A DNA stretch of 64,000 bases, taken from contig NZ_WGLO01000008.1 in the NCBI RefSeq assembly GCF_016125515.1, positions 124,001 to 188,000 of the forward strand. Reading direction: 5' to 3'. A program made the position numbers and the translations under genes. Positions 7,912 through 16,851 of this stretch are shown here, piece after piece. This DNA comes from Hyphomonas sp. Its GTDB lineage: Bacteria > Pseudomonadota > Alphaproteobacteria > Caulobacterales > Hyphomonadaceae. The notes under the pieces are model-generated. The model worked only from the letters and a program-made list of their open reading frames with translations, was not told the origin of the DNA and searched no databases. Each line of letters begins with the position of its first letter. Position 1 is the first letter of the stretch.

Positions 7912-8358
7912 TCAGTTTCCAGCCTTGGCAAGGAACCACGCATAGCGGCGTGCGGCGCGCCGAGCGCCGGGCCCGATCAAGATGCCGACGCCGGCCTCAC
8001 GAAGGACACGGATACCATCGCGCGCGGTCGGGTGCGGATCTTCGACAGCCACTACGACGCGGGCAATGCCGGCGTTGACAAGTTTTGCCGAACAGGACGG
8101 CGCGCCGCTGGAGCGTTCGCGGCAAGGCTCCAGAGTGACATAGGCGGTGCCGCCACGGGCCCGGGCCCCGGCTTCCTCAAGCGCGATCTCTTCGGCATGC
8201 GGACGGCCACCATGGCCGGTGACGCCTTCGCCCACGATATGGCCGGCGGCATCGGTAATCACGCAGCCTACGGACGGATTCGGCCCAGTCAGGCCTTGGT
8301 TGAGTCCCGCCAGCGCCAGCGCGCGGCCCATGCGGCGCTGGTCGCGGCGCTTGCTCAC
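7912..8358 (-). CDS. Stand-alone RibD-type deaminase domain protein
   Basis: 148 residues of the cytidine/deoxycytidylate deaminase fold. The zinc site is visible as HAE (His54, Glu56) and [12 protein letters not shown] (Cys79, Cys89). The sequence around it ([21 protein letters not shown]-like, VTLEPC) resembles the N-terminal half of RibD, which deaminates a pyrimidine in riboflavin synthesis. The reductase half of RibD is absent and no other riboflavin gene is near, so the substrate is uncertain. Its ATG overlaps the gpmA stop by four bases, so it is translated from the gpmA message. Confidence 0.8.
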   Translation of the reverse strand: MSKRRDQRRMGRALALAGLNQGLTGPNPSVGCVITDAAGHIVGEGVTGHGGRPHAEEIALEEAGARARGGTAYVTLEPCRERSSGAPSCSAKLVNAGIARVVVAVEDPHPTARDGIRVLREAGVGILIGPGARRAARRYAWFLAKAGN

Positions 8359-9068
8359 GGCAGGGCCGGCAGTTTCTGTGCACGGGCCTGGTCGAGATAG
8401 CGCACCGAGACCGGCTTCAGGCTGGTATTGAGTTCGATCAGCAGGGGATTGCCGGTCGGGATCTCGACGCTGGTAATGGTTTCGTCCGGCACCTTGAAGA
8501 GGTGTTTGACGAGTGCGCGCAGCGAGTTGCCATGCGCAGCGATCAGCGTGTCCTTGCCGGCGGCGAGTTCGGGCGCGATGCGGGCGTCCCAGTAGGGCAG
8601 CACGCGCTCTAGCGTTGTCTTCAGGCTTTCCGTGTTCGGAATCGCGATGCCGCGATAGCGCGGATCGGTCGACAGGTCATACTTGCTGCCGGTTTCCAGC
8701 GGCGGGGGCGGGATGTCGTAACTGCGGCGCCAGACGTGGACCTGCTCCTCGCCGTGCTTTGCCGCCGTCTCGGCCTTGTCGAGGCCGGTGAGGCCGCCAT
8801 AGTGGCGCTCGTTCAGGCGCCAGTCCTTTTCCAGCGGCAGCCAGACGCGCTTCATCTCGGTGAGCGCGAGCCACATGGTGCGGATGGCGCGGGTCTGCAC
8901 GCTGGTGAACCCGGCGCGGAAATCGGCGTCGAGCTCGGCGAGCAGTTTGCCGGAAGCGCGCGCTTCGGCTTCGCCCTGTGCCGTGAGGTCGGCGTCCCAC
9001 CAGCCGGTGAAGCGGTTTTCGAGGTTCCAGGCGGATTGTCCGTGGCGGATAAGAACAAGCTTGGTCAT
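8355..9068 (-). CDS. gpmA: 2,3-bisphosphoglycerate-dependent phosphoglycerate mutase
   Basis: 237 residues, the normal length for GpmA. It interconverts 3- and 2-phosphoglycerate in glycolysis and gluconeogenesis, in the cytoplasm. [18 protein letters not shown] at 8-25 contains the phosphorylated His9. [10 protein letters not shown], the NERHYGGL stretch and [14 protein letters not shown] complete the family pattern. It is the first gene of a two-gene unit with the deaminase. Confidence 0.95.
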   Translation of the reverse strand: MTKLVLIRHGQSAWNLENRFTGWWDADLTAQGEAEARASGKLLAELDADFRAGFTSVQTRAIRTMWLALTEMKRVWLPLEKDWRLNERHYGGLTGLDKAETAAKHGEEQVHVWRRSYDIPPPPLETGSKYDLSTDPRYRGIAIPNTESLKTTLERVLPYWDARIAPELAAGKDTLIAAHGNSLRALVKHLFKVPDETITSVEIPTGNPLLIELNTSLKPVSVRYLDQARAQKLPALP

Positions 9069-9129
9069 GCGGATCCTGATCGGTTGGGCGCGGAAGTTGG
9101 CGCCTTATGCGTTCCAAAAGTGAAAGATT

Positions 9130-10272
9130 TCATGCGTCCATGATGCGGATGAGTTCGGCGAAGGCGAGCACGACATGATAGCCGGTGGAGGCGGGCATGT
9201 CCTTGGCGAGTACCGCGCCGTCCGCGCTGAAATGGTCGATCCAGCCGCCGTCTTCGGTGAGGAATTCATCCATCAGCACATCGAAGCTGCGGCAGGCGGC
9301 GGCGGCAAAGCGGGCCTCGCCGCGCTGTTCGAACAGGGTGAGGTGGGCCTTCAGGGCTTCGGTCTGGGGCCAGGTGCGGCGCGAGGCGTCGTGGGGAGCG
9401 CCGTCGCGGGTGACTTCCTGGCAGGCGCGCCCGGCGGCATCGAGGGTGGAGACGCCGAACGTGTAGAGCTGGACAGCCGCCTCCGGCAGCGGCTTCTGGA
9501 CGAGGCGCGACCAGGTGTGCAGCAGCCAGACCCATTCGAACTGGTGGCCGGGCTCGACGATCCGGGCGGCGTCGCCTTCCGGCGCGGACCAGTCGGCCGC
9601 GAATTTCTCACCCAGCAGGCCGCCCGGGCCGGCGGTGAATTTGGTGTCGAACAGGTCGATGATTTCAGCGGCGCGGTTGAGATGGCCGCCGGCCGGGTCC
9701 GACCGGTGCAGTGACAGGCAGGCCTCCAGCAGGTGCATGTGCGGATTCTGCAGGCGCGTGGCGGGGGCGGGCAGGACCTCCGCATAGCCGCCATGGACCG
9801 GGTCGCGGGCCAGCCGGTCCAGCGCGGCGAGGATCTGGCGTGCGGGCGCGAGCGGCGCGTCGCCAAGATCGGCGCTGCGGGCCGCTTCAGCGAGGCCGTA
9901 GAGCACGAAAGCGGTATCGTAGAGATCGGCCGAGGCATCGGCGAGGCCAGCGCCGTTGGTCTGGAGGGTGCGGCCGGGAAGGCCGGTCTGGGCGAGGGCG
10001 GGCCCGGACAGCACCGACACGCCGGCCTGGACAAGACGGGCGGCCGTGTCGCGCTTCCAACCGAGACGCCAGGCTTCGGCGAAAACATAGGTCTGGCGCG
10101 CCTGGACGCGGACGCGGGTCAGGTCGCGGTCCAGCTCGTCATGGTCAAGGCTCAGGACCTCCGGAAACAGGCCGGCCGGGGTCAGCCCGTGCTCCGCCCA
10201 GAGCGGAAAACAGCTGTCGAAAAGCCAGTGGCGGGCTTCCTTGGCGCGGCGGCGAAGGGCGCTTGTCGTCAT
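9130..10272 (-). CDS. AGE family epimerase/isomerase (mannose isomerase-like)
   Basis: 380 residues with the alpha6/alpha6-barrel pattern of N-acylglucosamine 2-epimerases and mannose-6-phosphate or mannose isomerases. Visible markers are RVQARQTYVFAEAWRLG, NPHMHLLEACLSL, EPGHQFEWVWLL, RTWPQTEALKAHL and a late GWIDHFSADG, containing the His and Arg/Glu residues used for sugar isomerisation. There is no signal peptide, so it is cytoplasmic. The sugar cannot be told from sequence alone. It lies 61 bases upstream of gpmA on the same strand. Confidence 0.85.
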   Translation of the reverse strand: MTTSALRRRAKEARHWLFDSCFPLWAEHGLTPAGLFPEVLSLDHDELDRDLTRVRVQARQTYVFAEAWRLGWKRDTAARLVQAGVSVLSGPALAQTGLPGRTLQTNGAGLADASADLYDTAFVLYGLAEAARSADLGDAPLAPARQILAALDRLARDPVHGGYAEVLPAPATRLQNPHMHLLEACLSLHRSDPAGGHLNRAAEIIDLFDTKFTAGPGGLLGEKFAADWSAPEGDAARIVEPGHQFEWVWLLHTWSRLVQKPLPEAAVQLYTFGVSTLDAAGRACQEVTRDGAPHDASRRTWPQTEALKAHLTLFEQRGEARFAAAACRSFDVLMDEFLTEDGGWIDHFSADGAVLAKDMPASTGYHVVLAFAELIRIMDA

Positions 10273-10397
10273 TCTGGTGCAATCTCCCGGTTGCAGGTCC
10301 TGCGCTGCAAATGGCTCGCCAATCTGCCCGCGACCCTGCTAACAGGAGCCTCGAGGCTTGGCCAGCAGGGCAGGCGCCCGAGACGGAGGAAAGCAGC

Positions 10398-10979
10398 ATG
10401 CGCGACCGGATCTTCTTTCCTCTGGCTGGCCTGCTGGTAATCCTGATGGTGTTCCTCGGCCTCCAGCCGGGCATCGGCCAGCTGCCGACCGGCGCCGTGG
10501 CCGGCGACGGGGTCAGCTATGACCGGATCGTCATCGAAGGCGCTTACCTGAATAAGGTGATTGCCGGCGGCGAGGCCCGCACGCGGCTGCAGCGTCTGCC
10601 AGACAAGCGGTATGTGCTGCAGATCGATGCCGAAGCCGATGCGCTGGCCGATGCGCCCGAGCTCGGCCCCCATTTCCGGCTGGCACCCGACATCGAACAG
10701 CAATTCTCCAGCCGGAAGCTCCGCGTGACGGTGCGCGCGCGCCCGGCCGAAAACCAGGGCGCGATGGAGATGAAGGTCAACTATTCAACCGGCCGCGCCG
10801 GCGAATCGGGATGGCACACGTTCGCACTTCAGCCGGACTTTGCCGATTTCAGCTTCGAGTATGACGTGCCGGCCGTCGTCGGCGACCAGGGCGTGGACTA
10901 CATCGCCGTGCGCCCGGTCGTGCCGAACAAGCGGCGCGGCATCCTCGTCGAGCGCATCATACTCGAACGGCTGCCTTGA
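10398..10979 (+). CDS. Membrane-anchored protein of unknown function
   Basis: 193 residues from ATG 10398, which has a clear GGAGGA ribosome site 6-7 bases upstream; the long upstream open frame is a shadow of the opposite gene. One N-terminal hydrophobic segment (residues 6-22, FFPLAGLLVILMVFLGL) anchors a beta-rich domain. That domain alternates strands such as YDRIVIEGAYLNKVI and KLRVTVRARPAENQGAMEM and looks like a jelly-roll or carbohydrate-binding fold. I do not recognise the family. It is divergent from the AGE epimerase gene. Confidence 0.8.
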   Translation: MRDRIFFPLAGLLVILMVFLGLQPGIGQLPTGAVAGDGVSYDRIVIEGAYLNKVIAGGEARTRLQRLPDKRYVLQIDAEADALADAPELGPHFRLAPDIEQQFSSRKLRVTVRARPAENQGAMEMKVNYSTGRAGESGWHTFALQPDFADFSFEYDVPAVVGDQGVDYIAVRPVVPNKRRGILVERIILERLP

Positions 10980-11070
10980 GCGGATTTACAGTGCGACGGC
11001 GCGTTGATTATCAAACGCGCTCTGCGCTTGCCGCTGCCGGGGGCGCATCCCGGAACCCTCAGGACTCCTC

Positions 11071-13236
11071 ATGCGCCTCATTCTTGCGTTCTTCAGCGCT
11101 TTCGCGCTCGCTGCCTGCGTGGCAGGTCCAACCCCGGAGACACTCGTGACCCCAGACATTACGGCCCAAGCGGCTGCCTTCGATCCTGATTCCCATCTCT
11201 GGCTGGAAGCAGTCGAAGGGAAAGATGCCCTCGCCTGGGTCGAGGCGCAGAATGCGCGCACGCTCGCCGACCTGACTGCCGATCCGAATTATGCGGGTTT
11301 CGAAGCGGCGGCGCTCGACGCGCTGAATTCCAGCGAGCGGATTCCCTATGGCACCGTGCGCGACGGTCTCGTTTACAATTTCTGGCAGGACACGACCAAC
11401 GTGCGCGGCCTTTGGCGCCGCACGACGCTGGCCAGCTATGCGACCGACACGCCGGACTGGGAGACCATTCTCGACTTCGACAAACTGGCGGCCGATGAAG
11501 GCCAGAACTGGGTCTACAAGGGCGCGGACTGTTTCCGCCCGAAAGCGGGCGACACGTATCGCTGCCTCATTTCACTGTCGAATGGCGGCAAGGACGCGGT
11601 GATCAACCGCGAGTTCGATCTTGAAACGAAATCGTTCGTGGACGGCGGGTTCGTCACGCCCGAGGCCAAGCAAGGCCTCGCCTGGGCGAGCCCTGACACT
11701 TTGCTGGTCACCACCGATTGGGGCGAGGGCACGCTGACCGAGTCCGGCTATCCCTTCATTGTGAAACGCTGGTCGCGCGGTACGCCGCTGGCAGACGCTG
11801 CGGAACTTCTCCGCGGTGCGCCGACCGATGTCGGCGTGTGGCCGATGACGATTAAGCTGGAAGACGGCCGCGTCCTGCAAGGCGCAGTGCAGGCCGAAAC
11901 CTTCTTCACGTCGAAGTATTTCTGGTTCCCGGACGGTGAGACGGCGGCGGTGCAATGGCCGCTGCCGCCGATGGTCTCGGTCAATGGCGTCTACAAGGGC
12001 CAGCTCCTGTTCTCGCTGCAGCAGGACTGGACGCCGGAAGGTCGGGGCGCATTCAAGGCCGGGGATCTTGTCGCTTTCAACCTCGAAGACTTCCTGAAGA
12101 AGCGCCAGCTGCCCAAGGTGGAGCTGGCCTTCCGTCCCTCTGCCACGCAGGCGGTGGACGGGGTTGCGGTCGCCAAGGGCGCGGCCCTGCTGGCGATCAG
12201 CGACAATGTGGTGGGCAAGGTGCTGCGTCTTGAACCGTCCGCCAGCGGATGGACCACGGCGCCGATCGAGCTGCCGGGCTCCGGACAGGTCGGCATCGCG
12301 TTTGCGGATGAAGACGAGACGGCCGTGTTCCTCAACTACGAGGACTTCCTGACACCGTCCTCGCTGCTGAATTATGACATTGCGAGCAGCGCAGTGACGA
12401 CGCTGAAAAGCCTGCCGGCCAAGTTCGACACGGCGGGCCTGAGGGTCGACCAGTTCTTCGCCACCTCGAAGGACGGCACGCGGGTGCCGTATTTCATCGT
12501 CCACCGCGAGGACATGAAGCTCGACGGCACGACGCCGACGCTGCTCTACGGATATGGCGGCTTCCAGGTGTCGATGACGCCCGGCTACAGCCCGGTCACC
12601 GGACGGCTGTGGCTCGAGAAAGGCGGCGCCTATGTGCTCGCCAATATCCGGGGCGGCGGCGAGTTCGGCCCCAACTGGCACCAGGCCGGCCTCAAACAGA
12701 ACCGCCAGCGCATTTATGACGATTTCATAGCCGTCGGCGAAGACCTTGTTGCGCGAGGCATCACAAGCCCCGAGCATCTCGGCATCATGGGCGGCTCGAA
12801 TGGCGGCCTCCTGATGGGTGTGATCCTGAACCAGCGGCCGGATCTGTGGAACGCGGTTGTGGTCCAGGTGCCGCTGCTCGACATGCTGCGCTACCATCTG
12901 CTGCTGGCGGGCGCGTCCTGGGTGGGCGAGTATGGCTCGCCGGACGTGCCGGAAGAGCGCGCCTTCCTCGAGACGATCTCGCCCTATCAGAACTTCGAGG
13001 CTTCAAAGCCCTATCCGGTGCCCTTCTTCGTGACCTCCACCAAGGACGACCGCGTCCATCCGGGTCATGCCCGGAAGATGGCGAAACGATTCGAAGAGGC
13101 GGGTTTGCCCTTCCTCTATTTCGAGAACACCGACGGCGGCCACGCGGCGGCGGCAGACCAGACAGCGCGCGCCAAACGCTCGGCGCTCGAATTCACCTAC
13201 CTGACGCGCCAGCTGTTTTCGAAGACGGAGGAGTAG
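11071..13236 (+). CDS. Prolyl oligopeptidase family (S9A) lipoprotein
   Basis: 721 residues. The signal peptide ends in the lipobox LAAC (Cys16), so the enzyme should be lipid-anchored in the envelope. An N-terminal beta-propeller precedes an alpha/beta-hydrolase domain. The nucleophile is Ser576 in GGSNGG, the acid Asp659/660 in TKDDRVHP, and the base His691 in DGGHAAAA. It cleaves short peptides after proline or a related residue, supporting peptide scavenging. The opening DSHLWLEAVEGKDALAWVEAQN is typical of S9A. The gene is probably single. Confidence 0.92.
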   Translation: MRLILAFFSAFALAACVAGPTPETLVTPDITAQAAAFDPDSHLWLEAVEGKDALAWVEAQNARTLADLTADPNYAGFEAAALDALNSSERIPYGTVRDGLVYNFWQDTTNVRGLWRRTTLASYATDTPDWETILDFDKLAADEGQNWVYKGADCFRPKAGDTYRCLISLSNGGKDAVINREFDLETKSFVDGGFVTPEAKQGLAWASPDTLLVTTDWGEGTLTESGYPFIVKRWSRGTPLADAAELLRGAPTDVGVWPMTIKLEDGRVLQGAVQAETFFTSKYFWFPDGETAAVQWPLPPMVSVNGVYKGQLLFSLQQDWTPEGRGAFKAGDLVAFNLEDFLKKRQLPKVELAFRPSATQAVDGVAVAKGAALLAISDNVVGKVLRLEPSASGWTTAPIELPGSGQVGIAFADEDETAVFLNYEDFLTPSSLLNYDIASSAVTTLKSLPAKFDTAGLRVDQFFATSKDGTRVPYFIVHREDMKLDGTTPTLLYGYGGFQVSMTPGYSPVTGRLWLEKGGAYVLANIRGGGEFGPNWHQAGLKQNRQRIYDDFIAVGEDLVARGITSPEHLGIMGGSNGGLLMGVILNQRPDLWNAVVVQVPLLDMLRYHLLLAGASWVGEYGSPDVPEERAFLETISPYQNFEASKPYPVPFFVTSTKDDRVHPGHARKMAKRFEEAGLPFLYFENTDGGHAAAADQTARAKRSALEFTYLTRQLFSKTEE

Positions 13237-13328
13237 GGGCGCCCCATAGCCGGATCCTATCGGCCCGGAAGGAATTTCGTATTTGAAGCGTTCGAGCTGA
13301 ATGCCGACCTCTGCCGCGACAACAATGT

Positions 13329-13358
13329 TCCAACGCCGGGCAAAACTGTCCGGCGTTG
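13329..13358 (+). promoter_or_regulatory. Strong hairpin before the Bax1-type gene
   Basis: CCAACGCCGG (13329-13338) pairs with CCGGCGTTGG (13349-13358), and two more inner pairs close an AAAACT loop. No T run follows, so it is not a classic terminator of the upstream peptidase gene. It ends 25 bases before the GTG start and could stabilise the leader or influence translation. Confidence 0.5.
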
Positions 13359-13382
13359 GTGTGTCAGGTAAGGGAGCAAACA

Positions 13383-14120
13383 GTGTCTGACTTTCAGTCC
13401 ATCGCCGCGCGTTCATCGGCGCCTGCCAATATGGCGGTCGATGCCGGGCTGCGGGGTTTCATGCTGGGCATCTACAATAAGATGGCAATGGGCCTCGTCC
13501 TGTCCGCAGCGATTGCGGGCGCGATCGGAAGCTCAGACGCCCTCTCTGCGCTCGTGTTCGGCACGCCGCTGCGCTATGTCGTGATGTTCGGCCCGTTGGC
13601 CTTGCTGCTGGTTTCGGCCTTCGCGATGCGGCGTCCGTCACCGCTGGGGGCCGGTCTCGTCTACTGGACCGTGACGGCGCTCATCGGCGCGAGCCTGGGC
13701 GCGTGGGTCATGGCGGCGCGGGCGGGCGTTGGCGTTGATTTCCTGACCATCGCGAAGGCCTTCTTCATCACGGCGACGGCCTTCGGCGCCTTGAGCCTGT
13801 GGGGCTACACGACCCGCCGGGACCTCTCCGGCTTCGGGACGTTCCTTCTCATGGGCGTTGTCGGGTTGGTTCTTGCCTCGCTCGTCAACCTGTTCTTCGC
13901 GTCCTCGGTGCTGGGCTTTGCGATCTCGTTGCTCGGCGTGCTGATCTTTTCGGGCCTGACGGCGTTCGATACGCAGCGCCTCAAGAACGATTACTACGCG
14001 TTGCAGGGCGACCAGCGCTCCATGGCGGTCGCGACGACGCTGGGCGCTTTGTCGCTGTACCTGAACTTCGTGAACCTGTTCCAGTTCATCCTTTCGATGA
14101 TGTCCGGGCGGGAAGAATAA
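13383..14120 (+). CDS. Bax inhibitor-1/YccA family membrane protein
   Basis: 245 residues from GTG 13383, chosen because AAGGGAG lies six to seven bases upstream; a GTG at 13356 is less well placed. Seven hydrophobic segments run from about residue 27 to the C-terminus. The family pattern appears in GFMLGIYNKMAMGLVLSA, LSLWGYTTRRDLSGFGTFL, SGLTAFDTQRLKNDY and ALSLYLNFVNLFQFILSMM, where Asp in TAFDTQ is the conserved loop residue. Members associate with FtsH-type quality control or act as pH-gated leaks. The function here is not known in detail. Confidence 0.92.
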   Translation: MSDFQSIAARSSAPANMAVDAGLRGFMLGIYNKMAMGLVLSAAIAGAIGSSDALSALVFGTPLRYVVMFGPLALLLVSAFAMRRPSPLGAGLVYWTVTALIGASLGAWVMAARAGVGVDFLTIAKAFFITATAFGALSLWGYTTRRDLSGFGTFLLMGVVGLVLASLVNLFFASSVLGFAISLLGVLIFSGLTAFDTQRLKNDYYALQGDQRSMAVATTLGALSLYLNFVNLFQFILSMMSGREE

Positions 14121-14151
14121 GAAACCATCCATCCCCTTGCTGACTCTCCAG

Positions 14152-14185
14152 CCCCGCGGACCCAGGTGCCGCGGGGTCTTTTTTT
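14152..14185 (+). terminator. Rho-independent terminator after the Bax1-type gene
   Basis: CCCCGCGG (14152-14159) pairs with CCGCGGGG (14169-14176) around a nine-base loop and is followed by TC and seven Ts. Confidence 0.92.
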
Positions 14186-14271
14186 AGTGCCTTCCGGCCA
14201 TTTCGGGCAGCGTGCCCGGGTCGCGCCCATGTGAATTGTCCGGCCGCCCCGATTATGGCACGACTTGCGCC

Positions 14272-14862
14272 ATGAAACTGGATGCGCCCGGACTTGAGGT
14301 TGCTGGTGTACGGCTGGACCTGCTGACGGAGGCCCACCGGGCTGCGCTGGCCGACTCGGGCGCCGTCGAGGCGATGTGGCAGTGGATGCCGGTCATCCCG
14401 ACAGGGACCAATTTTACGGCCTATTTCGATCACACGCTGGCCGACGCCCGGGACGGTCGCTCGATTCCCTTCGCGGTGACCCGTCTGTCGGATGGCGCCT
14501 TTGCGGGTGTGGCGGCGTATCTCGATATCTCGCGTACCCACCGGCGCCTGCGGATCGGCTATCAGTGGCATCCGCAATCGATGCGCAGCGGGATCGTGCC
14601 GGCGGCCACCGCGCTGGCGCTGATTACCCGGGCGCGGCTCTGCCGGATCCGGCGGATCGAATTCCAGATCGATGAGGAGAACGTGGCGGCCACCAAATCG
14701 GTGGAGCGGCTGGGCGCGACACGCGAAGGCGTGTTGCGCAGCTATATGCGGGCCGCCAAGGGCACCTGGGCCAATATGGCGATCTACGCCCTTGTTGATA
14801 ATGAGATTCGTACCGCCATGACGTTGCTCCAGGACCGGGTCGAGGCCCTCCAGACGGCTTGA
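14272..14862 (+). CDS. GNAT family N-acetyltransferase (RimJ/RimL-like)
   Basis: 196 residues from ATG 14272. The upstream extension lacks a ribosome site and is not family-like. The fold is that of acetyltransferases of the RimJ/RimL group: PFAVTRLSDGAFAGVAAYLDI, the RIGYQWHP strand, and the C-terminal NVAATKSVERLGATREGVLRS that packs against acetyl-CoA. Such enzymes acetylate protein N-termini or small amines. The substrate here is unknown. No neighbour hints at it. Confidence 0.85.
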   Translation: MKLDAPGLEVAGVRLDLLTEAHRAALADSGAVEAMWQWMPVIPTGTNFTAYFDHTLADARDGRSIPFAVTRLSDGAFAGVAAYLDISRTHRRLRIGYQWHPQSMRSGIVPAATALALITRARLCRIRRIEFQIDEENVAATKSVERLGATREGVLRSYMRAAKGTWANMAIYALVDNEIRTAMTLLQDRVEALQTA

Positions 14863-14949
14863 CCTGTGGAATACAGCGTGCTTTACGCGCCGCACATCTC
14901 GCGCAATCCAATAAGCGCGCCCTGACTGGCCCATGAGGCAAGCGGGGCC

Positions 14950-14984
14950 CCCCGCCCGGCGAAGTTTCGCTCAGCGGGGCTTTT
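14950..14984 (+). terminator. Hairpin with T run before ffh
   Basis: CCCCGC (14950-14955) pairs with GCGGGG (14974-14979), with a three-base internal loop and an inner GCGAA/TTCGC stem, then C and TTTT. It probably ends the acetyltransferase message, and it separates that gene from ffh. Confidence 0.65.
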
Positions 14985-15015
14985 CGGCTTTGCGCGTCAT
15001 GAGGAGACGGAAGCG

Positions 15016-16503
15016 ATGTTCGACACCCTGAGCGAACGCCTTGGCAGTATTTTCGACGGCCTGACCGGTCGCGGCGCGCTGTCCGAAAAGGACGTGAACG
15101 AGGCGCTGCGCGAAATCCGTGTTGCGCTGCTCGAGGCCGATGTCGCGTTGCCGGTGGTGAAGGATTTCATCGACAGCGTCCGCAGCCGCGCGGTGGGCGA
15201 AGAGGTGATCCGTTCGGTCCGCCCGGGCCAGCAGGTGATCAAGATCGTCTACGACGCCCTCGTCGACATGCTGGGGGCGGACGAAGCGGAATCCCATCTT
15301 CGCGTCGATGTTCCGCCTGCTGTCGTGATGATGGCCGGCCTTCAGGGTTCGGGCAAAACCACAACGACCGGCAAGATTGCCAAGCGCCTCGCTGATCGCG
15401 GCAAGAAGCGCGTTCTGGTCGCCTCGCTCGACGTGCGCCGCCCGGCTGCTATGGAACAGCTGGCGATCCTCGCGCAGCAGGCCGGGCCGAACGTTGCGTC
15501 GTTGCCGATCATCGCAGGCCAGCTGCCGGCGGACATTGCTCGGCGCGCCGTGCAGGCCGCCAAGATCGGCGGCTATGACGTCCTCTTCCTAGACACCGCA
15601 GGCCGCACCTCGATCGACGAACAGATGATGAGCGAAGCGGCCGAGATCGCCGCCATCGCTAATCCGTCAGAAGTGCTGCTGGTCGCCGACGCGCTGACCG
15701 GCCAGGACGCGGTGGAGACGGCGCGCCGCTTCCACGAACGCCTGCCGCTGACCGGACTTGTCCTGACACGGATGGACGGCGACGGACGCGGCGGCGCGGC
15801 GCTGTCGATGCGCGCGGTCACCGGCCTGCCGATCAAGTTCCTCGGCGTCGGCGAGAAGCTGGACGGTCTCGACGCTTTCGATGCCAAGCGCGTTGCCGGC
15901 CGCATCCTCGGGCAGGGGGACATTGTCTCGCTGGTCGAGAAGGCCGCCGAGCAGATGGACGCCGAAAAAGCCGAGCGGATGGCCGCGAAGCTTAAGAAGG
16001 GCGAATTCGATCTCGACGACCTCGCCGACCAGCTTCGCCAGATGCAGCGCATGGGCGGACTTGGTGGCATCATGGGCATGATGCCCGGCGCGCGCAAAGC
16101 CAAGGAAGCGATGGCCAACGCCAATCTCGATGACCGCGTGCTGAAGCGTCAGGAAGCGATCATCCTGTCGATGACAAAGGCCGAGCGCCGCAAGCCTGCG
16201 CTGCTGAACGCCTCGCGACGCAAACGGATTGCGGCCGGCGCCGGTGTGGATGTGTCAGACGTCAACAAACTGCTGAAGATGCACCTGCAGATGTCGACCA
16301 TGATGAAGAAGATGCGCACCAAGGGCGGCATGAAGAGCATGATGGGCGCCGCGCAGGCGGCCGGTATCAGCCCGGCTGACCTGGCCAAGATGGGCGGCGG
16401 CATGGGCGGAGGCCTGCCGGGTCTCGGCGGACCGTCCGCTGGCGGATTACCCGGCCTCGGCGGCGGATCGCTGCCCGGCCTTCCCGGGAGCAAGAAGAAA
16501 TGA
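15016..16503 (+). CDS. ffh: Signal recognition particle protein Ffh (SRP54)
   Basis: 495 residues. Ffh binds 4.5S RNA and hydrophobic signal sequences and delivers ribosomes to FtsY at the membrane. The N domain (1-90) is followed by the G domain, with P-loop GLQGSGKTTTTGK at about 109-121, DTAGR, and TRMDGDGRGGAAL. The Met-rich M domain (MQRMGGLGGIMGMMPG, MHLQMSTMMKKMR) is followed by a Gly/Pro/Leu-rich tail with repeated GLPGLGG. A GAGGAGACGG ribosome site precedes the ATG. It overlaps the chorismate mutase start by four bases. Confidence 0.97.
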   Translation: MFDTLSERLGSIFDGLTGRGALSEKDVNEALREIRVALLEADVALPVVKDFIDSVRSRAVGEEVIRSVRPGQQVIKIVYDALVDMLGADEAESHLRVDVPPAVVMMAGLQGSGKTTTTGKIAKRLADRGKKRVLVASLDVRRPAAMEQLAILAQQAGPNVASLPIIAGQLPADIARRAVQAAKIGGYDVLFLDTAGRTSIDEQMMSEAAEIAAIANPSEVLLVADALTGQDAVETARRFHERLPLTGLVLTRMDGDGRGGAALSMRAVTGLPIKFLGVGEKLDGLDAFDAKRVAGRILGQGDIVSLVEKAAEQMDAEKAERMAAKLKKGEFDLDDLADQLRQMQRMGGLGGIMGMMPGARKAKEAMANANLDDRVLKRQEAIILSMTKAERRKPALLNASRRKRIAAGAGVDVSDVNKLLKMHLQMSTMMKKMRTKGGMKSMMGAAQAAGISPADLAKMGGGMGGGLPGLGGPSAGGLPGLGGGSLPGLPGSKKK

Positions 16504-16811
16504 CCAACCCCGACCAGACCCTCGCCCTGTTCCAGCTGAACCAGCTGCGCGCGTCCATCGACAACATGGACTCGATCCTGATCCACACGCTGGCCGAGCG
16601 CTTCAAGCTGACCCAGGAAGTGGGCAAGCTGAAAGCGCTGCACAATCTTCCGCCTGCGGACAAGGCGCGCGAAGCCCAGCAGATCGCGCGGCTCACCTCG
16701 CTGGCGCATGAGTCCGGGCTCGACCCGGCCTTCGCCGAGAAAATCATCGCCTTCATCGTGGCGGAAGTGATCCGCCACCATGAACAGATCCGTGGCCATG
16801 AGGCCGAATAG
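16500..16811 (+). CDS. AroQ-class chorismate mutase
   Basis: 103 residues, all helical, the size of a monofunctional AroQ chorismate mutase, which converts chorismate to prephenate for phenylalanine and tyrosine. LNQLRASIDNMDSILIHTLAERFKLTQEVGKLKA contains the usual Arg, Asp and Lys residues of the first helix. KIIAFIVAEVIRHHEQI is the last helix, where a Gln or Glu is normally present. Its ATGA overlap with ffh means it is co-translated with Ffh, an unusual partner that nevertheless recurs in alphaproteobacteria. Confidence 0.9.
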   Translation: MTNPDQTLALFQLNQLRASIDNMDSILIHTLAERFKLTQEVGKLKALHNLPPADKAREAQQIARLTSLAHESGLDPAFAEKIIAFIVAEVIRHHEQIRGHEAE

Positions 16812-16851
16812 AACAAGAACCCCGAGAGACAAGACTTAACAGGAGATCCCC

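Noticed and set aside
10999-11020. Seven-pair hairpin after the membrane-anchored protein gene
   Set aside because: The arms GCGCGTT/AACGCGC are perfect but no T run follows, so I did not call a terminator.
11572-12897. 441-residue open frame on the minus strand inside the prolyl oligopeptidase gene
   Set aside because: It lies wholly under a gene with clear catalytic motifs and reflects the third-position GC bias of the plus-strand gene.
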